Origin: CALBPI01 sp039821645
Lineage (GTDB): Bacteria; Pseudomonadota; Gammaproteobacteria; Steroidobacterales; Woeseiaceae
NCBI GenBank assembly: GCA_039821645.1
Contig: JBCBNU010000015.1
Span: 1-50,057, forward strand
Direction: 5' to 3'
Length of the DNA stretch: 50,057 nucleotides
Shown piece by piece: positions 1 to 8,659 of this stretch. The stretch's first letter is position 1; every line of letters starts with the position of its first letter. A program made the position numbers and the translations under genes. The notes under the pieces are model-generated. The model was given only the letters and a program-made list of their open reading frames with translations, searched no databases and was not told where the DNA came from.

Positions 1-280
1 CATGCTCTGTCTGTGCGCGGTCTTTCTCTTTGTCGGCTTCTTGTTTGGCAATCTGAACGCACTCGCAATGGAGCCGCTTGGTCACATTGCAGGCACTGCC
101 GCAGCCGTGATCGGCTCGCTGGTGACCCTCGCCTCGGGCATCCTCGGCGCGATCAGCGGCAGCTTCTACGATGGAACCATGCTGCCGCTGGGCGCATCGC
201 TGTTGTTATTCGGGGTGCTGACGATTGTGACCCTATGGGTAACGGGTCGCTATCATGCGGACGCTGTCGAGACTGCCTAG
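1..280 (+). CDS. Bcr/CflA-family MFS drug exporter, C-terminal part (5' end outside window)
   Basis: This is the last ~92 residues of an inner-membrane major facilitator. The frame is open at the left edge, so the true start lies outside the window and the first ATG (position 2) is probably internal. The stretch FGNLNALAMEPLGHIAGTAA is characteristic of TM11 in Bcr/CflA proton-coupled multidrug transporters. It is followed by the A-V-x-G-S helix and a final hydrophobic helix (LLFGVLTIVTLWVTG). By family, the protein would export small toxic compounds or sulfonamide/bicyclomycin-type drugs using the proton gradient; the substrate cannot be read from this fragment. It ends 6 nt before the convergent reductase gene on the other strand, with no obvious terminator between them. 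Confidence 0.8.
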   Translation, partial: MLCLCAVFLFVGFLFGNLNALAMEPLGHIAGTAAAVIGSLVTLASGILGAISGSFYDGTMLPLGASLLLFGVLTIVTLWVTGRYHADAVETA

Positions 281-286
281 CCGACC

Positions 287-1456
287 TCACACTCTATTGA
301 ATGTGAGTCCAGCGTTGGCGATAAGGCGGTCGATCAACGGCTGGCCCATCGCCGCCGCCGGAGTCCAGATTCCAGCTGATGTCGCCGAACAGTCCTTGAC
401 GAGACACAGCGCCGCCTCGGCCAACATCTTGCTGGTCGAGCCGTAGCCCGGATCACGATCGCCGGTGACTACCAGCCGCATTGGGTCGCCTTCACGCTCT
501 GCGTGGAACAACACCTCGTAATGGCCTGCCTCGCGCTCTTCCTTGCTCGGACCTTCACCCGGCTTGGGGCCGTCACTCGACGACATGTCATCACGGTCGG
601 CCAGCGCCTTCGCGATTTGCTCGCCTTTGTCGCCAGGACCAGTCATCAACATTTCGTCATAAACGAAATCCTCGCCATACGAGAATCCGGTCAAGGCATT
701 GCTGCGATGGACGTTACGCGTATTGATCGTTGCCATGATGAACGGTGTGACCCAGCTGCCAACAGCTTCGTCCAACATCGGCTTATTGCCCGGCGGTTGG
801 TCTGCACCGGTAAACCCCGGCACCAGCGAGAAGGGGTTACGCAACAAGGCAAGAATTTCCGGATCACGTGCCGCTGCCATCGTCGCCTTGAAACTCGCGG
901 CGGTCCCGCCAGAGAAGGTGCCCTGCATCTTGGCAACGCGGCCACGAATTCTTGAGGAGGGCTTACCGTCTTCCGCGATGCAGTGTTGCTGCAATAACCA
1001 GACCCCGCAATCGAACGGAATCGAGTCGAACCCCGCTGAGAACACAATCCGAGCGCCGCTCTGTTTGGCCGTGCTCTCGTGCGCATCGATCATTTGCCGC
1101 ATCCAGGCAGGTTCGCCACAAAGGTCGAGATAGTCGGTCCCCGTTTTTGCGCATACTTCGACAAGCAATCCGCCGTACATCTGGTAGGGGCCGACTGTGG
1201 TGATGATCGCTTTGGTTTGCGCCGCCATAGCTTGCAGGGAAGACTCATCACTGCCGTCTGCCGTAATCAATGGGATCGAATCGGGTACGCCGATTTCCGC
1301 ACGTACCGCTGCCAGCTTCTCTACATTGCGACCGGCCATAGCCCACTTGACGCTATCGTCATCACCGTAGCGCTTCTGCAGGTACTCAGCGACGAGTCTC
1401 CCCGTAAAGCCACTCGCGCCGTACACGACAACGTCAAACTGTTTCTCTTCGCTCAT
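287..1456 (-). CDS. Saccharopine dehydrogenase-like NAD(P)-binding oxidoreductase (trans-acting enoyl reductase type)
   Basis: A 389-residue protein beginning with a Rossmann fold (VVYGASGFTGRLVAEYL, residues ~9-25), then AMAGRN and TVGPYQMYGGLLVEVCA. This pattern is typical of the saccharopine-dehydrogenase-like family that includes mycobacterial trans-acting enoyl reductases and eukaryotic SCCPDH. True lysine-pathway saccharopine dehydrogenases differ, so a role in lipid or polyketide reduction, or an unknown one, is more likely; the substrate cannot be assigned. The gene lies 10 nt downstream of the GlpD-like oxidase on the same strand and was probably co-transcribed with it. The ATG at 1456 is preceded by a good ribosome site (GAGGGGGAAAGC, read on the minus strand). 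Confidence 0.8.
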   Translation of the reverse strand: MSEEKQFDVVVYGASGFTGRLVAEYLQKRYGDDDSVKWAMAGRNVEKLAAVRAEIGVPDSIPLITADGSDESSLQAMAAQTKAIITTVGPYQMYGGLLVEVCAKTGTDYLDLCGEPAWMRQMIDAHESTAKQSGARIVFSAGFDSIPFDCGVWLLQQHCIAEDGKPSSRIRGRVAKMQGTFSGGTAASFKATMAAARDPEILALLRNPFSLVPGFTGADQPPGNKPMLDEAVGSWVTPFIMATINTRNVHRSNALTGFSYGEDFVYDEMLMTGPGDKGEQIAKALADRDDMSSSDGPKPGEGPSKEEREAGHYEVLFHAEREGDPMRLVVTGDRDPGYGSTSKMLAEAALCLVKDCSATSAGIWTPAAAMGQPLIDRLIANAGLTFNRV

Positions 1457-1466
1457 GCTTTCCCCC

Positions 1467-3101
1467 TCAGGAAGCTAATCGGTTTTCCCCCGGATTGTCC
1501 CGGGAGAGATATTCGTCCAGTTTTGCTTGGGCGCGATCACCAAAAAACATTTCACACGCCACACCGAGCCCCGGTGCCGCGATGACTTCTTCCTCCCGCA
1601 CCACCTGCGTGATCTTCGAACGCCTGCGCAGGAAATCATCGAGTCTTGTCACCATCTCCCGTCGCGCCGTGTAATCGATTTCGCAACGCAGATAATCAGC
1701 GTTCTTCATCAACGGTTCGGCCATGGCAGGATTCTCGCGAATGCGCTCCAGCATACCGATGGCGTTGGCTCCATAACGCCGCCAGAATCTCTGCGTGAGC
1801 GGCTCGGTAGAGTTCGGATGCGTATGCGCATCAAGCTCCATCAACTCAGCCTGACGCAGGAATTCCCGCTGAGTCTCGGGTCCGGGCTCGCCATACCAAC
1901 GACGCCCCTGCAGCGGCAGCGCGACGCCAAACTCACTGATCACATCACACACTTCGTTGCCAACATTCAGACAATCGGTGAGCTTGCCGCCGAAGATCGA
2001 GAGCATCTTCTGTTTGTGATCGATATCGATCGCGTGCTTTCGAGACAAATCCAGCCAGTCACCATTCGCGTTGCCCGACTTTACGGCAAGCGGGCGCACG
2101 CCACAGCGCTCTGCGATGATGTCGTCGCGGGTCAACGGCTGATCGAGCTTCAGTAGTTGGTTGGCGTTATCGAGGACAAACCGACGATCGTCCTCGCTAA
2201 CCGCCGTTTCCCAGTGCTCAACGCGGGTATCCGTAGTGCCGATGCAAGTCCGACTGCCCATCGGAATTGCAAAGTACAAACGGCCATCCGATGCGAAGGA
2301 CGTCAGGATGCGTTTGCTGTCGGTCACACGATCGACGATCAGGTGAATCCCTTTGGAAAACACATGGCGGTGCTCGGTCTTCTGGCCGGTCAGCTGATTC
2401 AGGGCATCAACCTGAGGCCCACAAGCGTTGACGAGCGTTTTGGCCCGAGTGGTGAATTCACGGCCGGTTTCCTCGTCGCGCAGCGACACCTTCCAGCCTT
2501 CGTCATCACGATCGGTCTTCGTCACTCGAACGTAATTCGCCGCCACGGCACTGCTGTCCATCGCGGTGCGGACAAAGTTGAAAACGAAGCGAGCATCGTT
2601 GTCGTAGAGGTAGCAGTCTGAGTACTCCATACCCCCATTGGTGAACTCCGCGCGCAGCACAGGTTCGCGACCAATGAGACCCGCTTCCGACAAATAATGC
2701 GGCATTCGAGTCCGGAAACGACCGAATACCCAGTAAAGCAACGCGCCGAGATACAGCACAAATCGCGGCCAACGAAACTTATTGGGCACAGCCGCGATAA
2801 AGCGAGCCTCCTTGACGGTCGAGGGGTAAGCTCGCATGAGTTCATTACGGCTGGCGCAGAGATTCCAAACCAGCCCGAACTCCTGGTTCTCAAGGTATTT
2901 GATACCGCCCCAAGCAAGGTTGGACGAATGCGAGCTTGTCTCGCCAGCAAAGTCTCCGGCATCGACAATCGCTACCTTGGCGCCTTTCCCGGCAAGTGCC
3001 GCCGCACTGACCGCACCGTTAATGCCGGCACCGACAACAAGCACATCGAACGACTCGCGCTCAAGTCGCTCCATGTTGGTGTTGCGCAACTGCGAACTCA
3101 T
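1467..3101 (-). CDS. Glycerol-3-phosphate dehydrogenase/oxidase-like FAD protein
   Basis: A 544-residue flavoprotein of the GlpA/GlpD family. It has an N-terminal FAD-binding GAGINGA (residues ~24-30), then the family motifs DFAGETSSHSSNLAWGGIKYLE, GVRPL and FGGKLTDC. GlpD proteins oxidise glycerol-3-phosphate to dihydroxyacetone phosphate and feed electrons to quinone at the inner membrane. The motif after DFA departs from the usual SGTSSRSTKL(I/L)HGG, so the substrate could be a related polyol phosphate. I use ATG 3101 rather than the longer frame to 3164, because the longer form would overlap the upstream rarD gene by 32 bases and adds no family sequence. A second in-frame ATG at 3074 is also possible. 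It sits in a minus-strand run rarD-glpD-like-reductase. Confidence 0.8.
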   Translation of the reverse strand: MSSQLRNTNMERLERESFDVLVVGAGINGAVSAAALAGKGAKVAIVDAGDFAGETSSHSSNLAWGGIKYLENQEFGLVWNLCASRNELMRAYPSTVKEARFIAAVPNKFRWPRFVLYLGALLYWVFGRFRTRMPHYLSEAGLIGREPVLRAEFTNGGMEYSDCYLYDNDARFVFNFVRTAMDSSAVAANYVRVTKTDRDDEGWKVSLRDEETGREFTTRAKTLVNACGPQVDALNQLTGQKTEHRHVFSKGIHLIVDRVTDSKRILTSFASDGRLYFAIPMGSRTCIGTTDTRVEHWETAVSEDDRRFVLDNANQLLKLDQPLTRDDIIAERCGVRPLAVKSGNANGDWLDLSRKHAIDIDHKQKMLSIFGGKLTDCLNVGNEVCDVISEFGVALPLQGRRWYGEPGPETQREFLRQAELMELDAHTHPNSTEPLTQRFWRRYGANAIGMLERIRENPAMAEPLMKNADYLRCEIDYTARREMVTRLDDFLRRRSKITQVVREEEVIAAPGLGVACEMFFGDRAQAKLDEYLSRDNPGENRLAS

Positions 3102-3132
3102 AGCCCTAGTGTATCGGATCAGGCTTTCCGGG

Positions 3133-4020
3133 CTAGCTTTTGTTTCGCCGGAGCGAGTCGACACAGAAGACGACTACCGCAATCCAGATCAACGAAAAGC
3201 AAATCGTCCTTGCCGGCGTCAGGCTCTCACCGTTGTACCAACCGACGGCGAACTGCAACGTTGGACCAATGAACTGAAGAAATCCGATAGTCGATAAGCG
3301 CAATCGCCGAGCGGCAATGGCGAAGCAAAGCAATGGAACCACGGTCAGTGGACCCGCAAACACAATCAATGCCATCAGTGTCGGTGAAGCCTGTGTGTAC
3401 GCTGCCGATCCCTGTGACGTGAGCCAGATAAGACCGCCCAGCGCGATGGGCAGGAGCAGCAGAGTCTCGACAAAAAGCCCGGGCATAGCGCCGACGGAAA
3501 TCTGCTTTCGAATGACCCCGTAGATGGTGAAAGAGATCGCAAGGACCAGCGAGACCAGCGGAAACTCGCCACCACTGACGGTCAGCACCAGCACGCCGGC
3601 AGTTGCCAGCGCCACGGCGATTAGCTGCAGCGCACGCAGCTTTTCACCAAAGAACGCGACCCCGACCAGCACATAAACCAGCGGATTGATGTAGTAGCCG
3701 AGGCTAGCCTGAAAAATCTGCTGGTTTTGTACCGCGATGATGTAGACCAGCCAATTCACTGCGATGAAGAATGCCGCTAACGACAGCCATCCGAGACGCC
3801 TGGGTTTCGTCAGAGCATCCAGCACGTCTCGCCACTGGTGGCGCATACTGATGATGACTGCACCAAACGGAATGCTCCAGACGATTCGGTGCATCAGCAG
3901 CTCCGTTGCTGGAACCGCGATCGTAAAGATCAGATAAACCGGCAGGAAACCCCAGATGGTGTAAGCGGTAATCGCCGCAATCACGCCTTCACGTGCCGCA
4001 GCCTGATCGGGTTCAGCCAA
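3133..4020 (-). CDS. rarD: RarD-type EamA family permease
   Basis: A 295-residue, roughly ten-helix inner-membrane protein. The N-terminus (AAITAYTIWGFLPVYLIF, then P-A-T-E-L-L-MHRIVWSIPFG) closely matches RarD, a chloramphenicol-sensitive-protein homologue of the drug/metabolite transporter superfamily. Other RarD-like segments are NWLVYIIAVQNQQIFQASLGYYINPLVYVLVG and QFIGPTLQFAVGWYNGE. The length is normal (~295-300). Its physiological substrate is unknown in general; family members export metabolites. The stop is 31 nt upstream of the GlpD-like start, so the two are likely co-transcribed. Confidence 0.87.
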   Translation of the reverse strand: MAEPDQAAAREGVIAAITAYTIWGFLPVYLIFTIAVPATELLMHRIVWSIPFGAVIISMRHQWRDVLDALTKPRRLGWLSLAAFFIAVNWLVYIIAVQNQQIFQASLGYYINPLVYVLVGVAFFGEKLRALQLIAVALATAGVLVLTVSGGEFPLVSLVLAISFTIYGVIRKQISVGAMPGLFVETLLLLPIALGGLIWLTSQGSAAYTQASPTLMALIVFAGPLTVVPLLCFAIAARRLRLSTIGFLQFIGPTLQFAVGWYNGESLTPARTICFSLIWIAVVVFCVDSLRRNKS

Positions 4021-4098
4021 CGGCTCGCTCCCTGAAATTGCGCCGAATTAGGATCTCGCGCTTCGCGAACAGCGCAGGATGGAAGCAGGACTATCCGA

Positions 4099-5040
4099 CT
4101 AGTTCCGCTCCCTTGCAAGCATCGGGCGATCGAGAACAGTGTCCCAGGGCAGTTCGTTGGCAAACCAAGCAACGAGATGATCGATGAAAGCCCGGACACG
4201 GAATGATAGGTGACGGGTGTGCGGATACACCGCATGCGCCGGAATCACAGGCAATTGGTAGTCGCGTAGAATCGGGACCAAAGCACCACGCCTCAAGGCA
4301 TCGTCGAGCATGAATGTTGGCTGCTGGATGATGCCCTGCCCCTGCTCCGCGAGCCGGCTGAGCAAGTCACCGTTACTTGCAGAGACTTTCGGGCGCAGCG
4401 GCGCCCTGATGCGCGCACCGGACGCCTCCGTGAACGACCAGACCTCGGGCTCTCTGGTATTGGCGTAGACCAGCACGTCGTGATCGAGAAGATCACTCGG
4501 TTGGGTGGGTGTACCACGCCGCTCGAGATAATTCGGGCTCGCACACACCGTCGCCGACGCATCGAACAGCTTACGGGCGACCAGGGTGGATTCCTCCAGC
4601 ACTCCAATCCTGAGTGCCAGATCGACACCCTCCGCAACAAGATCGACCCGCCTGTCGTTGAGATCGATCTGACACTGAACCTCCGGGTGCTCAGCCAGAA
4701 ACGCGCTGAGCGGTTCGCCCATATGGCGAACACTGAATGACAGTGGCAGCGCCAGTCGCAATACACCCGACAATGTCCCGCGCTCCTGCGCAACGGCAGA
4801 CTCTGCCTCCGCCAGATCGGATAGTACGGCCACAGCGCGCTCATAGAACGCGCGGCCGGTATTGGTGAGGTCAATCGCCCGCGTCGTTCGATTCAGCAAT
4901 TGCACACTCAGGCGCTTTTCGAGTGCTGCTAACCTGCGGCTTACCGCACTTTTAGCGAGCTCAAGGCGATCTGCAGCGGCCGTGATGCTGCCCGTCTCGA
5001 CCACTGCCACAAAACACTCGAGTTCTTGAAATCTTGCCAT
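4099..5040 (-). CDS. LysR-type transcriptional regulator
   Basis: A 313-residue regulator with the usual LysR N-terminal winged helix-turn-helix (residues ~1-60: FVAVVETGSITAAADRLEL, AKSAVSRRLAALEKRL, LLNRTTRAIDLT). The effector-binding domain resembles the CrgA/PA0477-like subgroup (VLRLALPLSFSVRHMGEPLSAFLAEHPEVQ). It is divergent from the azoreductase gene with a ~100 nt shared region, the classical layout for a LysR activator and its target. The regulator probably senses a quinone or azo/aromatic electrophile, which is inference from the neighbour only. Confidence 0.9.
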   Translation of the reverse strand: MARFQELECFVAVVETGSITAAADRLELAKSAVSRRLAALEKRLSVQLLNRTTRAIDLTNTGRAFYERAVAVLSDLAEAESAVAQERGTLSGVLRLALPLSFSVRHMGEPLSAFLAEHPEVQCQIDLNDRRVDLVAEGVDLALRIGVLEESTLVARKLFDASATVCASPNYLERRGTPTQPSDLLDHDVLVYANTREPEVWSFTEASGARIRAPLRPKVSASNGDLLSRLAEQGQGIIQQPTFMLDDALRRGALVPILRDYQLPVIPAHAVYPHTRHLSFRVRAFIDHLVAWFANELPWDTVLDRPMLARERN

Positions 5041-5061
5041 TGTTCCTATTTTGGCAACAAT
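5039..5061. promoter_or_regulatory. Candidate LysR operator between lysR and azoR
   Basis: An inverted repeat ATTGTT-N11-AACAAT spans 5039-5061 and overlaps the start codon of the divergent LysR gene. LysR regulators typically bind T-N11-A palindromes in the shared promoter of a divergent target. The arms are perfect (6 of 6), but the region is AT-rich so some chance matching is possible. Binding here would suit autorepression, with azoR activation from the same region. Confidence 0.4.
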
Positions 5062-5139
5062 TATTTAATTTTTGTAGTGTTTATCTCTTCAATTGGAACG
5101 TCCATGCTCACCGCCAACGTTACACATGGAGTTAATCCT

Positions 5140-5769
5140 ATGTCCGCCTCTATCAATATTCTGAACGTCCAGAGCAGTGCCAGATCGTCAGTCTCACGGT
5201 CTCGTGAACTGACAAAACGGTTCATTGAAACGGTTTCCGCGCAGGCACAGACCGAAATCACCGAACGCGACGTTGCGCAGGGTGTGCCACTGATCGATGA
5301 GAATTGGGTCAACGCAACATTCACGCCGGAAGACCAGCGTAGTCACGATGATCGCTCCGCGCTCGCTGTCTCTGATGTGCTGGTTCAAGAGCTCGAGGCC
5401 GCAGACGTTGTGGTCGTGGGTGTTCCGCTCTACAACTTCGGCATACCTGCCTCATTAAAGGCGTGGTTCGATCAGGTCGCTCGCGCGGGACGGACTTTCC
5501 GCTATACGGAGAAGGGGCCCGAGGGATTGCTAAAGGGCAAGCGCGCGATTGTCGTGATCACATCCGGTGGGGTTCCAGTGGATTCCGCAGCCGATTTCGC
5601 CACGCCGCATGTCAGACAGTTTCTGAGTTTCCTCGGCATCACCGACATCACGACTGTGGCCGCGGATCGACTGAACTTCGCTGCCGACGTCAGCCTGGCC
5701 GCGGCCGGTGATGAGCTGGCCAGGATCGGTGAAGCACTAGTAGCTGATTCAGCCACCCAGGCTGCTTAA
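5140..5769 (+). CDS. azoR: FMN-dependent NADH:quinone oxidoreductase / azoreductase
   Basis: A 209-residue flavodoxin-fold enzyme of the AzoR family. It reduces quinones and azo bonds by two-electron transfer from NAD(P)H through FMN and protects against quinone or electrophile stress. Recognisable segments are the phosphate-binding SSARSSVSRSRELTKRF near the N-terminus, PLYNFGIPASLKAWFDQVARAGRTFRYTE in the middle, and ITSGG followed by LGI-T-D. The start is ATG 5140, with GGAG at 5128-5131; the upstream extension in the open frame (from 5026) has no family sequence and runs through the promoter. The stop shares the bases TTAA (5766-5769) with the stop of the convergent aminotransferase. Confidence 0.9.
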   Translation: MSASINILNVQSSARSSVSRSRELTKRFIETVSAQAQTEITERDVAQGVPLIDENWVNATFTPEDQRSHDDRSALAVSDVLVQELEAADVVVVGVPLYNFGIPASLKAWFDQVARAGRTFRYTEKGPEGLLKGKRAIVVITSGGVPVDSAADFATPHVRQFLSFLGITDITTVAADRLNFAADVSLAAAGDELARIGEALVADSATQAA

Positions 5770-6755
5770 ACGCGGGTCAACCAACCGTGTTGGTCGTCGC
5801 GCTCTCCGCTGTGCACTGCTGAGAGCGCGGCGCGCAACTTGAGTGTACTCGCATACTCGCTGCCAGGATTTACGGCGTATTCCTTGTCCCGATAAATCAT
5901 GGTGCCAATCGGTGTGAGACTAGCCGCTGTACCGGAGAGCGCGGCGTCATGCGTGTCGAGTGCGTCGACAAGCGCAGGCACGGTGAAATCCTCGAGCACA
6001 ACATCGAAACCGAGGTCCTCTGCAAGCTGAAGGATCGATGCACGCGTGATGCCGTGCAGGAAAGACGAGTCCAGCGGCTTGGTTTGCACACGGTCTTCGC
6101 CAATCAAAATGAAATTGGCGGCACCCGTCTCCTGCACATCCGAGCTTGGGCAGAACAGCACCTGATCAACGCCGTATTTCGCTTTGGCCGAAAGTGTTGG
6201 ACCAAGCGCTGAGGCGTAGTTACCGCCAGTTTTTGTACTGCCGAGCTGTCGCGTCGAGCGCGCATGCTCATCGTCGATCAGAATTTTGAGCGGACGCAAA
6301 CCGCCGGCGAAATAATCGCCGACAGGCGAGGCCAAGACAAATAGCTTTGCCTCGGTACTCGGCGATGCAGCCGCCCCGATGTTGGGCAGCGTACCGATGA
6401 GTGTGGGACGCAAATAGAGCGCGCCAGGCAACGCTGGAATCTGGTCTCGGCTCGCATCGACGATACGCAACACCATATCCCGCAGCAGATCGGCGTCGGG
6501 TATTGGCAGCATCAGTGAGGCTGCGCTTTTTTGCATCCGAGCGACGTGATCATCCAGGCGAAACACATGCACGGAACCGTCGTCCCACCGGTAGGCCTTA
6601 AACCCCTCAAAGCAGGTGCTCGCGTAATGAAACACATGTGCGGCTGGATGCAACGCGAGCGGTTCTAACGGGATCAGATCGCCGCCTTGCCAGGACTCAC
6701 CGTCGTAGTGCGCGAGCGCATACTGCTCGCAAAATTCGGTGCCGAAAACACTCAT
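5766..6755 (-). CDS. ilvE: Branched-chain amino acid aminotransferase (BCAT type II)
   Basis: A 329-residue fold-IV PLP aminotransferase. It interconverts Leu, Ile and Val with their 2-oxo acids, using 2-oxoglutarate/glutamate. The PLP lysine is K175 in GSTKTGGNYA. Other family marks are HYASTCFEGFKAYR (~43-56), YLRPTLIG (~114-121), DVQETGAANFILI and GITRASILQLAEDLGF. The GSTK-T-GGNYA context and length point to the BCAT form related to eukaryotic BCATs rather than the E. coli IlvE form. It is a single gene, divergent from the ABC exporter. A weak AGGA lies about 11 nt before the ATG, and a perfect hairpin (6769-6788) sits just upstream in the leader region. Confidence 0.92.
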   Translation of the reverse strand: MSVFGTEFCEQYALAHYDGESWQGGDLIPLEPLALHPAAHVFHYASTCFEGFKAYRWDDGSVHVFRLDDHVARMQKSAASLMLPIPDADLLRDMVLRIVDASRDQIPALPGALYLRPTLIGTLPNIGAAASPSTEAKLFVLASPVGDYFAGGLRPLKILIDDEHARSTRQLGSTKTGGNYASALGPTLSAKAKYGVDQVLFCPSSDVQETGAANFILIGEDRVQTKPLDSSFLHGITRASILQLAEDLGFDVVLEDFTVPALVDALDTHDAALSGTAASLTPIGTMIYRDKEYAVNPGSEYASTLKLRAALSAVHSGERDDQHGWLTRV

Positions 6756-6768
6756 GTTGGATTCTATC

Positions 6769-6788
6769 CTGACGCGCTGGTGCGTCAG
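6769..6788. promoter_or_regulatory. Inverted repeat in the ilvE leader/promoter
   Basis: CTGACGC-GCTGGT-GCGTCAG is a perfect 7-bp inverted repeat with a 6-nt centre, starting 13 bases before the ilvE ATG on the minus strand. It could be an operator or a leader hairpin near the ribosome site. There is no T-run on either side, so it is not a normal intrinsic terminator. Function unknown. Confidence 0.4.
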
Positions 6789-6862
6789 AATAACCGCAGG
6801 CCTTCAGGCACTCAAGGCACCCATCGAGGGTTTCGTTAGCAGACGCTGATACACTGCGCTGC

Positions 6863-8659
6863 GTGAGCGCCTCATCCCAAACTTCCTTCACCGCACTCCG
6901 TCGCCTGCTTCGATACGCAACGCCGTTCAGAGGCCGAATCTGGTTCGCCAGTTTCTGCTCGGTCATGAACAAGCTGTTCGACGTCATGCCGGAGATCCTG
7001 ATCGGCATCGCCATCGACGTGGTCGTCCGTCAGCAGGACTCATTCGTCGCGGAGCTGGGCATCACCGCACCGCGCGATCAGATGTTGCTTCTGGCTCTGC
7101 TGACGCTGGTGATCTGGATCGGCGAGTCGGTATTCGAGTACCTGCTACTGGTGGGTTGGCGCAACCTTGCGCAGGACCTGCAGCATCGCTTGCGGATGGA
7201 TACGTATGAGCACACGCAGCAGCTGGATCTGTCGTGGTTCGAACAAACGCGGGCAGGCAATGTCGTCGCGATATTGAATGACGATGTTAACCAACTCGAA
7301 CGCTTCCTCGACACTGGCGCCAATTCACTCATTCAGGTAGCCACGACGCTAGTCTCCGTCGGCGGTGTGTTCTTTCTCGTTTCGCCGAGTATCGCGTTGA
7401 TCGCGTTTACGCCAATCCCGGTCATCGTGATCGGCGCTTTCTATTTCCAGCGTCGCGCTCAACCGCTTTATGCCGGTGTGCGCGAACGCGTCGGACACCT
7501 CTCCAGCAGACTGGCCGCGAACATCTCGGCGATTATGACCATCAAGAGTTTCGCGACGGAGAAGCTCGAAGTTGAACGGATGGATAAAGCATCGCGCGAC
7601 TACGTTCGTGCAAACCGAAAAGCGATTGCCGTGAGCTCTGCGTTCATCCCGGTGATCCGCATGGCGATCCTTGCGGGCTTCGTCGCGACGTTCCTGTTCG
7701 GCGGTTACAAGGTGCTGAACGGGGAGATGAATGTTGGCGCCTATGGCGTGCTGGTGTTCTTGACGCAGCGCCTGCTCTGGCCGCTCACCGATCTTGCCAA
7801 CACGGTCGATCTCTACGAACGTGCGATGGCATCGACGCGACGCATCCTCGACCTGCTCGAGGTGCCGGTCAGGATCCGCGATAGCGAGACCGCCAAAGCG
7901 CTGTCCGACCCGCGTGGCGATATTCGCTTTGAGAACGTCAACTTCGCCTATAGAGACGACGTGCCGGTCTTAAAGGACATCGCACTGAACATCCAGTCGG
8001 GTCAGACCGTTGCGCTAGTCGGACAGACGGGTTCGGGAAAGAGCACGATCATCAAGCTCTTGCTGCGGTTCTACCTGCCGCAATCCGGCAGCATCAGCAT
8101 CGGTGGCCAGGATATCGCGGAGAGCACACTCGCGAGCCTCCGAGGTCAGATTGGTCTGGTCAGCCAGGATGTCTTTTTGTTCCATGGAACTGTGCGGGAG
8201 AACATCGCTTACGGACGCTTGGACGCATCGGATGAGGAGGTGATCGCCGCCATCGATGCGGCTGAAGCTCGCGAATTCATCGACAAGCTACCCGAAGGTC
8301 TCGACACCTTGGTCGGTGAGCAGGGTCAGAAACTCTCGGGAGGCCAACGTCAGCGACTCTCCATCGCACGGGCTTTACTCAAAGACCCACCCATACTCAT
8401 CCTCGATGAGGCGACGTCTGCGGTGGACAATGAGACCGAGGCGGCAATCCAGCGTTCACTGGCGCGTCTCTCCAGAACCCGCACCAGCATCGTCATTGCG
8501 CACAGACTATCCACCGTGGTGAACGCGGATCAAATCTACGTGATCGATCAGGGCCGCATCACTGAGGCAGGCACTCACGAAGCGTTGTTCAAGGCCGGTG
8601 GGATCTACGCCCAACTGTGGCAGGTCCAAACCGGCATGGCGGCTGGCTCAGACGTCTGA
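6863..8659 (+). CDS. MsbA-like ABC exporter (fused membrane and ATPase domains)
   Basis: A 598-residue half-transporter that would work as a homodimer in the inner membrane. The N-terminal six-helix ABC membrane domain covers ~20-320, and the ATPase domain ~345-590. Walker A GQTGSGKST is at ~387-395, the Q-loop (LVSQDVFLFHGTVRENIAYGR) follows, signature LSGGQRQR is near 491 and Walker B ILILDEATSAVD near 511, with the H-loop in IAHRLST. The catalytic residues look intact. Family members export lipids, peptides or drugs; the substrate is not readable here. The start is GTG 6863, since no upstream ATG is in frame and the residues just after it (TSFTALRRLL) suit this family. Its 3' end overlaps the convergent TPR gene inside a 12-bp palindrome. 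Confidence 0.9.
   Translation: MSASSQTSFTALRRLLRYATPFRGRIWFASFCSVMNKLFDVMPEILIGIAIDVVVRQQDSFVAELGITAPRDQMLLLALLTLVIWIGESVFEYLLLVGWRNLAQDLQHRLRMDTYEHTQQLDLSWFEQTRAGNVVAILNDDVNQLERFLDTGANSLIQVATTLVSVGGVFFLVSPSIALIAFTPIPVIVIGAFYFQRRAQPLYAGVRERVGHLSSRLAANISAIMTIKSFATEKLEVERMDKASRDYVRANRKAIAVSSAFIPVIRMAILAGFVATFLFGGYKVLNGEMNVGAYGVLVFLTQRLLWPLTDLANTVDLYERAMASTRRILDLLEVPVRIRDSETAKALSDPRGDIRFENVNFAYRDDVPVLKDIALNIQSGQTVALVGQTGSGKSTIIKLLLRFYLPQSGSISIGGQDIAESTLASLRGQIGLVSQDVFLFHGTVRENIAYGRLDASDEEVIAAIDAAEAREFIDKLPEGLDTLVGEQGQKLSGGQRQRLSIARALLKDPPILILDEATSAVDNETEAAIQRSLARLSRTRTSIVIAHRLSTVVNADQIYVIDQGRITEAGTHEALFKAGGIYAQLWQVQTGMAAGSDV
8648..8659. other. 12-bp palindrome encoding both convergent stop codons
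   Basis: TCAGACGTCTGA reads the same on both strands and lies in frame with both genes. As a result the ABC exporter and the TPR protein end with the identical residues Ser-Asp-Val-stop (both in fact end GSDV). Observed directly; probably a by-product of gene-end compaction. Confidence 0.85.
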
